Source: Betaproteobacteria bacterium (lineage in GTDB: Bacteria; Pseudomonadota; Gammaproteobacteria; Burkholderiales; Thiobacteraceae). Taken from it: DNA of 38,759 nucleotides. Location of the stretch: contig JAHECG010000017.1 in assembly GCA_024641855.1 (NCBI GenBank), positions 1 through 38,759 on the forward strand. Direction: 5' to 3'. A program made the translations under genes and the position numbers. This document shows, piece by piece, positions 17,225-26,491 of the stretch (position 1 is the stretch's first letter; every line of letters starts with the position of its first letter). The notes below the pieces were generated by a model. It was not told the origin of the DNA. It saw only the letters and a program-made list of their open reading frames with translations, and ran no database searches.

Positions 17225-17293
17225 TTAAGTGCGCTGTCATACAAAAAATCTAACTTAGTAAGCGCTACCTAACTAGGCATAACAACTAATCTA

Positions 17294-18685
17294 ATGATTC
17301 GCGTATTTAATTTTTATTTATCCAAAGGCGTGCTCCTGCTGCTCGTGCTGGAGTCTTTGTTGTTGTTTGCAGCCATACCGGTGGGCGTTGAATCGCGATT
17401 CCAGGATTCAATCTGGATGCCGTCGATGAGCACGATTGGAAGTAACGCGATACTGTTTTTGTGTTTGGGTTTAGCGATCATGAGCGCTTTTGGGCTATAT
17501 CGTCGCGATTTCGATGAGGGTCTGGGTAGCATGTTGTTCCGCGTCGGCGCCAGTTTTGTGCTGATTTTGCTGAGCATGGCGGCGTTGTATTATTTATTTC
17601 CCGAAATACATCTCGGACGTGGGGCGCTGGGTATGGCCTGTTTAGTAGGGCTGGCGGCAGTATTGGTAGTGCGTACGATCGTATTTCGTTGGTCCGATTT
17701 AGACATTTTAAAGCACCGCATGCTGGTGCTTGGCACAGGTACACGCGCCGCGAAAGCGATGGAGTTGCTCCATGCCGTTGATACTCGTCGTCGCATCCAT
17801 ATCGTGGGCTTTTTACCACTACAAGGCTTACATCATTTTGTGGATCACAGTTTGATCTTGACGGAACAGGGCGTACTGCCCGAGATTGTAGATAAATATC
17901 AGATTGATGAGATCGTAATTGCGGTACGTGAACGTCGAGGCGGCGGTTTGCCGGTAAATGATTTGCTCGAGTGCAAGCTTAAGGGCGTGCATGTTATAGA
18001 GTTGTCCAGTTTTTTTGAAAGAGAGCGTGGACAAGTGCAGCTGGAATCCTTGAATGCCAGCTGGATGGTTTTATCGGATGGTTTTCAACAAGGGTTTCTG
18101 CGCGATGTAGGTAAACGATTGTTTGATCTAGTGACCAGCCTAAGTTTGTTGGTGCTGACATTGCCATTGATGGTGCTGGCGATAGCGGTGATCGTCATGG
18201 AATCTGGATTCCCCGTACTTTATCGGCAAGAACGGGTCGGATTGGGCGGGAAAATATTTACCATCTATAAATTTAGAAGCATGGTACAAAACGCCGAAAA
18301 AGATGGAGCCCCCCAATGGGCACAAGCTGGGGATGCGCGCGTGACGAAGTTTGGAAATTTTATGCGCAAAGTCCGGATTGATGAGCTTCCACAAATATTT
18401 AATGTGTTGCGCGGTGATATGAGTTTTGTCGGCCCGCGTCCAGAGCGACCCTTTTTCGTCGATCAACTAATCGAGCAAGTCCCCTATTATGCGGCGCGCC
18501 ATAGTATCAAGCCGGGTATAACCGGCTGGGCACAAGTGCGTTACCCATATGGAGCTTCGCTAGAAGATGCGATCGAAAAACTGCAATTTGATTTGTACTA
18601 TGTTAAAAACCACACGCTCTTTCTTGACCTACTAATTATGTTTCAAACTGCGCAAGTGGTTTTGTTTGGCAAGGGGGCAAGATAG
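17294..18685 (+). CDS. EpsB-type sugar transferase (polyprenyl-phosphate glycosyl-1-phosphate transferase), PEP-CTERM associated
   Basis: This 463-residue membrane enzyme should load the first sugar-phosphate onto undecaprenyl phosphate for exopolysaccharide synthesis. It has four or five N-terminal helices (about 10-125), a nucleotide-binding-like middle (MLVLGTGTRAAKAMELL near 140-156) and a C-terminal bacterial sugar-transferase domain (274-463). The C-terminal domain starts KRLFDLVTSLSLL, then has YRQERVGLGGKIFTIYKFRS with FRSM at 327-330, RKVRIDELPQIFNVLRGDMS, VGPRPERPFF and KPGITGWAQVRY. This pattern matches the EpsB subfamily found with PEP-CTERM/exosortase loci. No clear Shine-Dalgarno sequence precedes the ATG. 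The prsK gene starts four bases after its stop. Confidence 0.92.
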   Translation: MIRVFNFYLSKGVLLLLVLESLLLFAAIPVGVESRFQDSIWMPSMSTIGSNAILFLCLGLAIMSAFGLYRRDFDEGLGSMLFRVGASFVLILLSMAALYYLFPEIHLGRGALGMACLVGLAAVLVVRTIVFRWSDLDILKHRMLVLGTGTRAAKAMELLHAVDTRRRIHIVGFLPLQGLHHFVDHSLILTEQGVLPEIVDKYQIDEIVIAVRERRGGGLPVNDLLECKLKGVHVIELSSFFERERGQVQLESLNASWMVLSDGFQQGFLRDVGKRLFDLVTSLSLLVLTLPLMVLAIAVIVMESGFPVLYRQERVGLGGKIFTIYKFRSMVQNAEKDGAPQWAQAGDARVTKFGNFMRKVRIDELPQIFNVLRGDMSFVGPRPERPFFVDQLIEQVPYYAARHSIKPGITGWAQVRYPYGASLEDAIEKLQFDLYYVKNHTLFLDLLIMFQTAQVVLFGKGAR

Positions 18686-18689
18686 CCCC

Positions 18690-20798
18690 ATGACATGGCC
18701 GATTGGCGCGATTAGTTATGGAATAGCGGCGCTGGCATTTGCCGTGCTGACGGTTTTGTTGGTCATTAGCCGACGCGACAAGTTTCACGGGGCGTTACTT
18801 ATTCTGGCGGCGGGTGTTACATGCGGCTGGGCGGTGATCAACGCGTATGCGTTGAATTACACAACACTTGCTGAGTTGCCCGTCCTGTTAGAAATTGCAC
18901 GTGACGGCCTTTGGTTGTTGTTGCTGTGGAAAATATTTGAATCGGGCGTGTGTAAAAATCCAGAGCCGACTCAAGCTTCATTACAGCGGATATTCATTGT
19001 TGGGGTCAGCATAGTTGGCGCAGTACTTTTGTATGCATTGGCGCTGCATGCGCAGGCGCTACCTGCGATTATGGATGGCGGCCCGGCCGGAATAATCATT
19101 GGCCACATTGCACTATCACTACTCGGTTTGGCGTTGGTAGAGCAACTCTATCGGAATGCAGCGGATACGCAGCGTTGGGCCATTAAGCACATTTGTTTAG
19201 GTCTCGGTGGCTTGTTTGCATTTGATTTTTACCTGTATTCCGATGCGTTGTTGTTTAAAGCGATTGACCCCGGTATCTGGAACGCGCGCGGCATAATTAA
19301 CGCACTGATCGTGCCGCTGATCGCCGTATCCGCTGCCCGTAATCCGCAATGGTCGCTAGATATCTCCGTTTCGCGGGGCGTGGTATTTCACTCCGCGACC
19401 TTATTTGGCGCGGGCCTATATTTATTGATCATGGCAGCCGCTGGCTATTACATCCGTCTGTTTGGCGGAAGCTGGGGAGGAATGCTGCAAGCGGTATTTT
19501 TGTTCGGCGCTTTATTGGTGCTACTGCTGTTATTATTTTCTGGTGCGTTGCGGGCGCGCTTGAAAGTTTTGTTGAGCAAACATTTTTTTAGTTACAAATA
19601 TGATTACCGTGAAGAATGGCTGCGCTTTACCTATACGCTGTCCGCCGGAGAGCCCGGTGTAAATTTACACGAACGCTCACTGCGCGCGGTCGCGGAACTG
19701 ATGGATAGTCCCGCCGCCATGTTATGGGTTGAAAGCGAACATACCTTTCATCAAGTCGCGCAGTGGAATATGCCATTAGTCAGCGACAGCGAAGATGCGC
19801 GGGGATCGTTATGCGCTTTTCTATCTGAACGTCAATGGGTGATCGACTTAAAAGAGTATGCGGAACAGTCGGATGTCTATGGAAATTTACAGCTGCCATC
19901 TTGGTTGAATGCGGTGCCGCGTGCTTGGCTAGTGGTGCCGCTTATTTTGCACGAGCATCTCATGGGATTTATGGTGTTGGCGGACGCCCGTAGCGCGCGC
20001 GAATTTAACTGGGAAGATAGTGACTTATTGAAAACGGTTGGGCGCCAAGTCGCGGTCTATATTGCGCAAGTCCAATCGACGGAAGCCCTGGTAGAGGCGC
20101 GTCAGTTTGAATCGTTTAATCGGTTATCAACGTATGTCGTGCATGACTTAAAAAATATTGTGGCGCAATTATCCTTGTTGCTATCCAATGCACAAAAACA
20201 TAAGCACAACCCTGAGTTTCAAGAGGATATGTTATCGACTATCGATAATGCGACACAACGCATGACGCGATTATTAGGGCAATTGCGTGCGGGCTATCAA
20301 TCGGCGCAGCAACAAGCCGCCATCGAGCTAGGGCAGTTGATGGAATTGGTCGTGCTGGAGAAAAGTCTCAGTCGTCCTGCGCCGCGGCTGACCAAGGCAA
20401 ATCAACCACTATGGATTATTTGCGATAAAGAGCGCTTGGTGCGGGTGCTGGGGCATTTAGTGCAAAACGCAATTGAAGCGACTGAAGCGACAGGCACCGT
20501 GAACATAAAACTCAAGGCACAAGGAGCATTCGCGAATATCGATGTAATAGACAGCGGTAAAGGCATGGATGAGGCATTTATTCGTGAAAAGTTGTTTCGT
20601 CCCTTTACTACGACCAAGAGTGGCGGCATGGGTATCGGCGTTTATGAATGCCGTGAATATGTCCGCGAATTAAAGGGTGAAATTAAAGTGGTCAGCACCT
20701 TGGAACAAGGAACGACGTTTACACTTAGCTTGCCATTGCGTAAGTTGATGCAGCCGGAAATAGAATCGCAGTTATCGCAAGGAGCAGATGGTGGCTAA
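18690..20798 (+). CDS. prsK: PEP-CTERM system histidine kinase PrsK
   Basis: This is a 702-residue sensor kinase. About eight N-terminal membrane helices (5-290) are followed by a GAF-like domain (about 320-460) and the kinase core. His485 lies in the phospho-acceptor motif VVHDLKNIVAQL. The ATPase shows the N box LVQNAIEAT, the G1 box DSGKGMD and the G2 box GGMGIGVYECRE near the end. The HDLKN form of the H box and the architecture match TIGR02916 (PrsK). The frame is open to a TTG at 18666 inside epsB, but the ATG at 18690, just after the epsB stop and a GGGGG stretch, is the better start. The 3' end overlaps prsR. The signal sensed is unknown; its output should be phosphorylation of PrsR. 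Confidence 0.93.
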   Translation: MTWPIGAISYGIAALAFAVLTVLLVISRRDKFHGALLILAAGVTCGWAVINAYALNYTTLAELPVLLEIARDGLWLLLLWKIFESGVCKNPEPTQASLQRIFIVGVSIVGAVLLYALALHAQALPAIMDGGPAGIIIGHIALSLLGLALVEQLYRNAADTQRWAIKHICLGLGGLFAFDFYLYSDALLFKAIDPGIWNARGIINALIVPLIAVSAARNPQWSLDISVSRGVVFHSATLFGAGLYLLIMAAAGYYIRLFGGSWGGMLQAVFLFGALLVLLLLLFSGALRARLKVLLSKHFFSYKYDYREEWLRFTYTLSAGEPGVNLHERSLRAVAELMDSPAAMLWVESEHTFHQVAQWNMPLVSDSEDARGSLCAFLSERQWVIDLKEYAEQSDVYGNLQLPSWLNAVPRAWLVVPLILHEHLMGFMVLADARSAREFNWEDSDLLKTVGRQVAVYIAQVQSTEALVEARQFESFNRLSTYVVHDLKNIVAQLSLLLSNAQKHKHNPEFQEDMLSTIDNATQRMTRLLGQLRAGYQSAQQQAAIELGQLMELVVLEKSLSRPAPRLTKANQPLWIICDKERLVRVLGHLVQNAIEATEATGTVNIKLKAQGAFANIDVIDSGKGMDEAFIREKLFRPFTTTKSGGMGIGVYECREYVRELKGEIKVVSTLEQGTTFTLSLPLRKLMQPEIESQLSQGADGG

Positions 20799-22173
20799 AG
20801 CAGAAAAAACGATCGGCGGCGGCCCGCTTCTCATCGTTGAGGATGACGCTGGGCTGCAAAAACAGCTTAAATGGAGCTTTGATGATCTTGAAGTCATTAT
20901 CGCGGGAGATCGTGAATCTGCACTAGTTGCGGTGCGGCGCTACGAGCCTCCAGTGGTAACGCTGGATTTGGGTTTACCCCCGGACGCGGATGGTGCGAGC
21001 GAAGGCCTAGCAACACTGGAACAAATTTTAGCGCTCGCGCCCGCCACTAAAGTGATTGTCGTATCCGGTAACCAAGATCGTGCAAATGCAGTGCAGGCTG
21101 TCGCAGCCGGGGCATACGATTATTACCATAAACCGATTGAGCCAGAAATCTTACGCATGATTGTCAATCGCGCAATGCACCTGCATCAATTGGAAGCGGA
21201 AAATCAACGCTTACAACAACCCCGAGGAGGCGCCTTGGCAGGGGTGTTGACCGGCAGTGTCTCCATGCAAAAAATATGTCGCACCATAGAAAAAGTAGCC
21301 CCGGTAGATGCCACAATATTGTTGCTAGGCGATTCCGGCACCGGTAAAGAATTGTTGGCGCGTGCGTTGCATGATCTTTCGCCACGGGCCAAGGAGCGTT
21401 TTGTCGCGATCAACTGCGCAGCGATTCCGGAAAACCTGTTGGAAAGTGAATTGTTCGGGTATGAGAAAGGCGCCTTCACCGGTGCCAGCAAACAAACCAA
21501 GGGCAAAATCGAGTACGCCAATCAAGGCACGTTATTTTTGGATGAGGTTGGAGACCTACCGTTTTCTTTGCAATCCAAACTGCTACGTTTTTTGCAGGAG
21601 CGGATCGTGGAACGCCTGGGTGGCCGCGAAGAAATCCCCGTCGACGTGCGGGTCGTTTGTGCCACGCACCAGGATCTGCGGCAACAGATTGCAGATGGTC
21701 GTTTTCGCGAGGATTTGTTTTATCGCATTAGTGAAATCACCATCGACATTCCTGCACTCAAAGCCCGCGATGGGGACAGCGTGTTATTGGCGCATGCCTT
21801 TTTGGAAAAATTCTGCAAGCAGTATGATAAAACGCTTAAAGGATTTACCCCCGATGCGCTCTCTGCGATTAAGAATCATGGATGGCCGGGCAATGTGCGC
21901 GAAATGGAAAACTGCGTAAAACGCGCGGTGATCATGAGTGATGATATTCGGATTGCAGCTGCTGATTTAGGCTTGCCACCCGGAACCGCAGAGCCTGAAT
22001 TATTAAATTTGCGCCAAGCGCGTGAAATTGCCGAGCGCGAGGCCGTGAGTCGAGCGCTTGTGCGCGTCAATGGTAATGTAGCGCGCGCGGCGGAGTTGCT
22101 GGGAATTTCACGCCCTACACTCTACGATTTGGTGAACCGGTTCGGCATTCAAGCGAAAGACGAAGTTGAATAA
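20788..22173 (+). CDS. prsR: PEP-CTERM system sigma-54-dependent response regulator PrsR
   Basis: This 461-residue NtrC-type regulator has a receiver domain (13-125) with acidic pair Glu18-Asp19-Asp20, phospho-acceptor Asp60 and Lys115. The AAA+ domain has Walker A GDSGTGKE (181-188), the sigma-54-contacting loop GAFTGA (228-233) and Walker B LFLDEV (249-254). A Fis-type helix-turn-helix lies at the C-terminus (AAELLGISRPTLYDLV). It matches TIGR02915 (PrsR). The AGGAG at 20780-20784 is only three bases from the ATG at 20788 but six from the GTG at 20791, so the true start may be the GTG. It overlaps prsK by about ten bases. All motifs needed for sigma-54 activation are intact, and a sigma-54 promoter stands in front of epsB. 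Confidence 0.95.
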   Translation: MVAKAEKTIGGGPLLIVEDDAGLQKQLKWSFDDLEVIIAGDRESALVAVRRYEPPVVTLDLGLPPDADGASEGLATLEQILALAPATKVIVVSGNQDRANAVQAVAAGAYDYYHKPIEPEILRMIVNRAMHLHQLEAENQRLQQPRGGALAGVLTGSVSMQKICRTIEKVAPVDATILLLGDSGTGKELLARALHDLSPRAKERFVAINCAAIPENLLESELFGYEKGAFTGASKQTKGKIEYANQGTLFLDEVGDLPFSLQSKLLRFLQERIVERLGGREEIPVDVRVVCATHQDLRQQIADGRFREDLFYRISEITIDIPALKARDGDSVLLAHAFLEKFCKQYDKTLKGFTPDALSAIKNHGWPGNVREMENCVKRAVIMSDDIRIAAADLGLPPGTAEPELLNLRQAREIAEREAVSRALVRVNGNVARAAELLGISRPTLYDLVNRFGIQAKDEVE

Positions 22174-22297
22174 TCGTTTAATGCGCATGATGGTCGGCCT
22201 AGCGTTAAAATAGCTTTGATATAGGGTCTTACCGCGCACCTCAGTTCACTGGGTTTTACTACAATTCTTTACATTGAATCCTTTTGGAGAAAATATC

Positions 22298-25084
22298 ATG
22301 TCGAATCGACGCAGCCCCTTCCCGCGAGCTTTGGCCATTGCGCTTGTACTGAGTTTGGTCGTCGCACTAAACGGCTGTGAGCGGTTCAAGTCGGCTGATA
22401 GCTTGTATCGTGACGCAGAAATACGTTACCAAAAAGGCGAGTTCAAAGCGGTTATCATTCAACTCAAAGCGGCATTACAAAAAGACCCAAAACATGGCCC
22501 GTCACGGCTTCTGTCGGCTAAGGCATATAACGATGTTGGAGATTTTGTCGCGGCAGAAAAGGAAGCCAGAAAAGCCCTTGAATTTGGGATGAATGCTGAT
22601 CAGACAGCGTTGGAACTAGCGCGCTCCTTAGCCGGACAAGGGCAATTTCAAAAGGCGTTAGATGAAGCGAAGTTGTCGCCAAGCCTGAATGGGGAAGCCT
22701 TAGCGAAAGTTCTAGTGCTACGCGGTGACGCCCAGATCGCCTTACGATTAACGGATGCAGCCAAAGATTCGTATGCGGCGGCATTAAAAGCGGCGCCAGA
22801 TTACTTTGGCGGTTATCTCGGGCAAGCGCGCTTGGCGGCTGCAAAAAATGATGAGCTTGAAGCCGCACGCCAAATCGACTTGGTGTTACAGAAGTCCCCA
22901 AAATCACTACAGGGATTACTGATGAAAGGCGACTTGCTGATCGCGCAGGGAAAAGTTGATCAAGCCGTGTTGGCGTATCAAGATGCTATCAAGGCTAATC
23001 CAAGTAGTGCGGCGCCCTATTTTAGGCTGGCTAATATTTATCTCGCTCAAAATAAGCCAACTGAAGTCAGTAACGCAGTTCAAGCGGCGCAAAAAACCGA
23101 ACCCGGAAATTTAGAGGCGCAGTACTTGTTAGCGCGAAATGACTTCCAACAAAAAAAATACAATGATGCTCGTGGGCACATCTTGGCGGTATTGCGCGGT
23201 GCGCCAGACCATATGCCGAGTGTCTTGTTGGCAGGTGCAATTTCGGCTGCGCTGGGCGAGACAGAGAACGCGGAGAAAAATTTAAATCGGGTAATTAATG
23301 CGTTTCCTGGTAACGCTTATGCGCGGTCATTGCTGGCGAGTACGTATCTGACCAAAGGCCAGACAGATTTGGCGTTAGAAACCCTGAAACCGGTGTTGCA
23401 AGTCGAGAAGCCGGACGAGCGGATCTTGGCTTTGACGGGGCAAGCGTATTTGGCTAAAGGGGATGTGGCGCACGCAACCGAAATGTTTGAAAAGGCGCGC
23501 ATCGCAAATCCAAATAGCGCCAAAATTCGTACCCGCCTGGGCGCGGCGCGCTTGGCGCAGGGTAACAACGAACTGGCGATTGCAGATCTAGAAGCGGCTT
23601 CCGCAATGGATGTCAAAGAGAATAGCGCCGACATGGTGTTGATCTTAAATTATTTGCAACATAAGAATTTTGACAAGGCCTTGGCGGCAATCGCCGTACT
23701 AGAAAAAAAACAACCTGACAGTCCGGTTCCCATGAATCTGCGGGGAGGAATTTTTCTTGCCAAGGGCGATATTAAGGCGGCGCGTGCTGATTTTGAGCGG
23801 GCTTTGGCCAAGCAGGCGGATTACTTGCCGGCGGCGCAGAATTTAGTGCAGCTGGATTTGCGGGAAAAAAATGTTGCCGCAGCACGAAAGCGTTACGAGG
23901 CGGTGTTAGCGAAGGATAAGCAAAATATTGGCGCGATGCTTGGTCTGGCCCAATTGGCCGCCATTGAGAAAAATGAAAAGGAGTATGGCGATTGGTTGGG
24001 CAAAGCGTCGAGCGCCAAACCAGATGCGATTGAGCCGCGTGCCTTGCTCGCGGATTTCTATTTAAAACAAAAGCGCCCGCAAGACGCCCTACGGATAGCA
24101 TCCGAAGCGCAAAGCGCAAACCCAGATAATCCGCGCGCATTGGAACTGCTGGCGCGCGTGCAGTTTGCGGTCGGCGATAAAGAGAGCGGTTTAAAGAGCT
24201 ATCAAAAGTTGGCGCAACAAAATCCCGACTCCGCGCCAGTGCAATATGGATTAGGGCTGGCGGAAGCGGCTGTGGAACATTTGGATAAAGCTGGCGCCGC
24301 TTTGCGCAAGGCCCTGCAACTGAAGCCATCCTACGCGGAGGCAGCCGCGACTTTGGTTGCGGTGGAAGTTCGTCAACAGCACGCTGAAGAGGCGCTTAAA
24401 ATCGCCAGAGAATTTCAGCGCGTGAATCCAAAGTTGATTGCCGGTTTTGTTTTGGAATCGGATGTGTTTGCGCAACAAGGCAAATTTGATCCTGCGATCC
24501 AGCTGTTGCAGAAAGCACAGAGCCTGCAACCGCAAAGCGAGGTTGCGATGCGCATCCATAAATTGCAAATGGCCGCGAAACGGCCTGCTGAAGCGGATGC
24601 GTATTTGCGGCGCTGGCTGACGGCTCAGCCAAATGACATGGCAGCACGCACCTATTTTGCTGAGAGTAGTTTAGCCCGCAAGCAGAATAAGGTCGCGATC
24701 GAACAATATGAACTAATCCTCAAGGCATACCCAGATAATGTCTTGATCTTGAACAATTTGGCGGCAACGTATCAACAAGAGAAAGACGCGCGCGCACTGC
24801 CAACGGCCGAGCGCGCTTATAAGCTTAAACCGGATGTGCCGCAAATTGCCGATACCCTGGGCTGGATTCTGGTCGATCAAGGTCAGACAGCGCGTGCTGT
24901 TGAAATCTTGCGCAAGGCGGCAACGGCCGCACCGAAGAGCGGCGAGATCGGCTATCACTATGCGGTAGCATTGAATAAAGCCGGTGATAAAGCTGCGGCG
25001 CGCAAACAATTGGAAGCCATTCTTTCCTCAGGTCAGGCTTTCCCACAGCAAGAGCAAGCCAAGGCGTTGTTGAAGCAGATGTAG
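22298..25084 (+). CDS. prsT: PEP-CTERM system TPR-repeat lipoprotein PrsT
   Basis: This is a 928-residue lipoprotein of the PrsT family (TIGR02917). The signal peptide ends in the lipobox LNGC with Cys27, after which the whole protein is made of about 20 tetratricopeptide-like helical pairs (for example LYRDAEIRYQKGEFKAVIIQ at 34-53, and repeated A-x-x-x-Y/P patterns to the end). Such proteins are thought to scaffold assembly or export complexes in the periplasm; no enzyme motif is seen. The frame runs up to a TTG at 22274, but the ATG at 22298 with GGAG at 22286-22289 is the likely start and gives a proper signal peptide. It lies 124 bases after prsR; that gap shows no clear promoter or terminator. 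Confidence 0.93.
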   Translation: MSNRRSPFPRALAIALVLSLVVALNGCERFKSADSLYRDAEIRYQKGEFKAVIIQLKAALQKDPKHGPSRLLSAKAYNDVGDFVAAEKEARKALEFGMNADQTALELARSLAGQGQFQKALDEAKLSPSLNGEALAKVLVLRGDAQIALRLTDAAKDSYAAALKAAPDYFGGYLGQARLAAAKNDELEAARQIDLVLQKSPKSLQGLLMKGDLLIAQGKVDQAVLAYQDAIKANPSSAAPYFRLANIYLAQNKPTEVSNAVQAAQKTEPGNLEAQYLLARNDFQQKKYNDARGHILAVLRGAPDHMPSVLLAGAISAALGETENAEKNLNRVINAFPGNAYARSLLASTYLTKGQTDLALETLKPVLQVEKPDERILALTGQAYLAKGDVAHATEMFEKARIANPNSAKIRTRLGAARLAQGNNELAIADLEAASAMDVKENSADMVLILNYLQHKNFDKALAAIAVLEKKQPDSPVPMNLRGGIFLAKGDIKAARADFERALAKQADYLPAAQNLVQLDLREKNVAAARKRYEAVLAKDKQNIGAMLGLAQLAAIEKNEKEYGDWLGKASSAKPDAIEPRALLADFYLKQKRPQDALRIASEAQSANPDNPRALELLARVQFAVGDKESGLKSYQKLAQQNPDSAPVQYGLGLAEAAVEHLDKAGAALRKALQLKPSYAEAAATLVAVEVRQQHAEEALKIAREFQRVNPKLIAGFVLESDVFAQQGKFDPAIQLLQKAQSLQPQSEVAMRIHKLQMAAKRPAEADAYLRRWLTAQPNDMAARTYFAESSLARKQNKVAIEQYELILKAYPDNVLILNNLAATYQQEKDARALPTAERAYKLKPDVPQIADTLGWILVDQGQTARAVEILRKAATAAPKSGEIGYHYAVALNKAGDKAAARKQLEAILSSGQAFPQQEQAKALLKQM

Positions 25085-25168
25085 AAAACCCAAGTCGAAT
25101 TGCTGCGATGGCGGATGCGGAGTTTCCGGCTATACTCTTTCCCAAAATAAACTAAAGGGGGAGTGAAA

Positions 25169-26491
25169 ATGCAGACCATCGAAGCCTTGGTTGCGACGTT
25201 GTCGGGTTGGGTGTGGGGGCCGCCGATGCTGATCTTGCTGGTCGGCACCGGCCTCTACCTCACCGTTTTACTCAAGGGCATGCAGTTTCGCGTACTGCCC
25301 CACGCCTTCAAACTCATTTTTCATAAAGATCACGGCCACGCTGGCGACATTAGCCATTTTGCCGCGTTGATGACCGCGCTCGCGGCGACGGTTGGTATCG
25401 GTAATATCGTGGGCGTTGCAACGGCAATAACATTGGGCGGCCCAGGCGCGGTATTTTGGATGTGGATGACGGGCCTGGTGGGTATGGCGACTAAATATGC
25501 TGAAGCCGTTCTTGCGGTTAAGTATCGCGAACACGGCGAACATGGCATGCGTGGCGGCCCGATGTATTATTTGGCCAAGGGCGCCAATCTGCCATCCTTG
25601 GCTTGGTTGTTCGCACTGTTTACCGCTTTGGCGACTTTTGGCATTGGGAATATGACTCAAGCCAATGCGGTGGCCGGAAATTTTCAAGCGACCTTCCATA
25701 TCGAACCCTGGGTCACCGGTGTGACCTTGATGTTGTTAACCGGCCTAGTGTTGTTGGGCGGCATTAAATCTATCGGACGTTTCACCTCGGTCTTGGTGCC
25801 ATTCATGATCGTGGGCTATGTTGGTGCAGCCTTGCTAGTGTTGTTTTTGAATGCGAGCGAAATCCCGCACGCTTTTGCGCTGATTTTTAACCATGCGTTC
25901 AGTCCAGCAGCCGCAAGCGGTGGGTTTGCCGGTGCTGCGGTGGCGGCAGCGATACGTTTCGGCGTGGCGCGTGGTGTTTTCTCCAACGAATCCGGTCTCG
26001 GCTCGGCACCGATTGCAGCGGCAGCAGCGCGCACCAACGATCCGGTAAAGCAGGCCTTGGTGAGCATGACGCAAACTTTTATCGATACGCTGGTGGTCTG
26101 CAGCATGACGGCCCTGGTGATATTGACCGCGACGCCGTGGCTGCACGGTGTCAGTGCGGCGCAACTCACTAGCCTCAGCTTTGCCGAAACCTTGGGACCA
26201 AGCGGAGAAATAATCGTCACGGTTGCGACGGGTTTGTTCGCTTATTCCACGCTGATTGGCTGGAGCTACTATGGCGAAAAAGCCGTCGAATATTTATTTG
26301 GCCCGCGCTCGATTCGTATTTATCGGGTGGTGTTTGTCGCGGTGGTGGTGGTTGGTGCCATGATGAAATTGGAGTTTGTGTGGAATTTTTCGGATCTCAT
26401 GAATGGGATGATGGCGGTGCCTAATCTAATCGCGCTGCTCATGTTATCCAAAGTCGTCAAACAAGAAACCGACCGGTATTTCAAACAATGA
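25169..26491 (+). CDS. sodium:alanine symporter (AGCS family)
   Basis: This 440-residue inner-membrane transporter has about ten membrane helices. Family signatures are clear: [18 protein letters not shown] near 75-92, [20 protein letters not shown] near 94-113, YEAV-like [18 protein letters not shown], and [20 protein letters not shown] near 275-294. The family imports alanine or glycine with sodium or protons. A GTG at 25163 is in frame, but the ATG at 25169 lies five to eight bases after a strong GGGGGAG, so it is preferred. A TATACT -10-like box at 25131-25136 may give it its own promoter, though no -35 box is evident. Its stop overlaps the next transporter gene (ATGA). Confidence 0.93.
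   Translation: MQTIEALVATLSGWVWGPPMLILLVGTGLYLTVLLKGMQFRVLPHAFKLIFHKDHGHAGDISHFAALMTALAATVGIGNIVGVATAITLGGPGAVFWMWMTGLVGMATKYAEAVLAVKYREHGEHGMRGGPMYYLAKGANLPSLAWLFALFTALATFGIGNMTQANAVAGNFQATFHIEPWVTGVTLMLLTGLVLLGGIKSIGRFTSVLVPFMIVGYVGAALLVLFLNASEIPHAFALIFNHAFSPAAASGGFAGAAVAAAIRFGVARGVFSNESGLGSAPIAAAAARTNDPVKQALVSMTQTFIDTLVVCSMTALVILTATPWLHGVSAAQLTSLSFAETLGPSGEIIVTVATGLFAYSTLIGWSYYGEKAVEYLFGPRSIRIYRVVFVAVVVVGAMMKLEFVWNFSDLMNGMMAVPNLIALLMLSKVVKQETDRYFKQ

Noticed and set aside
22174-22297. A possible second sigma-54 promoter before prsT.
   Set aside because: GG and GC pairs are present, but 10 rather than 12 bases apart, and the flanking bases do not fit.
23772-24329. Minus-strand open frame of 185 codons inside prsT.
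   Set aside because: It is a shadow of the TPR gene's biased codon use; Pro/Arg-rich product with no ribosome site or family pattern.
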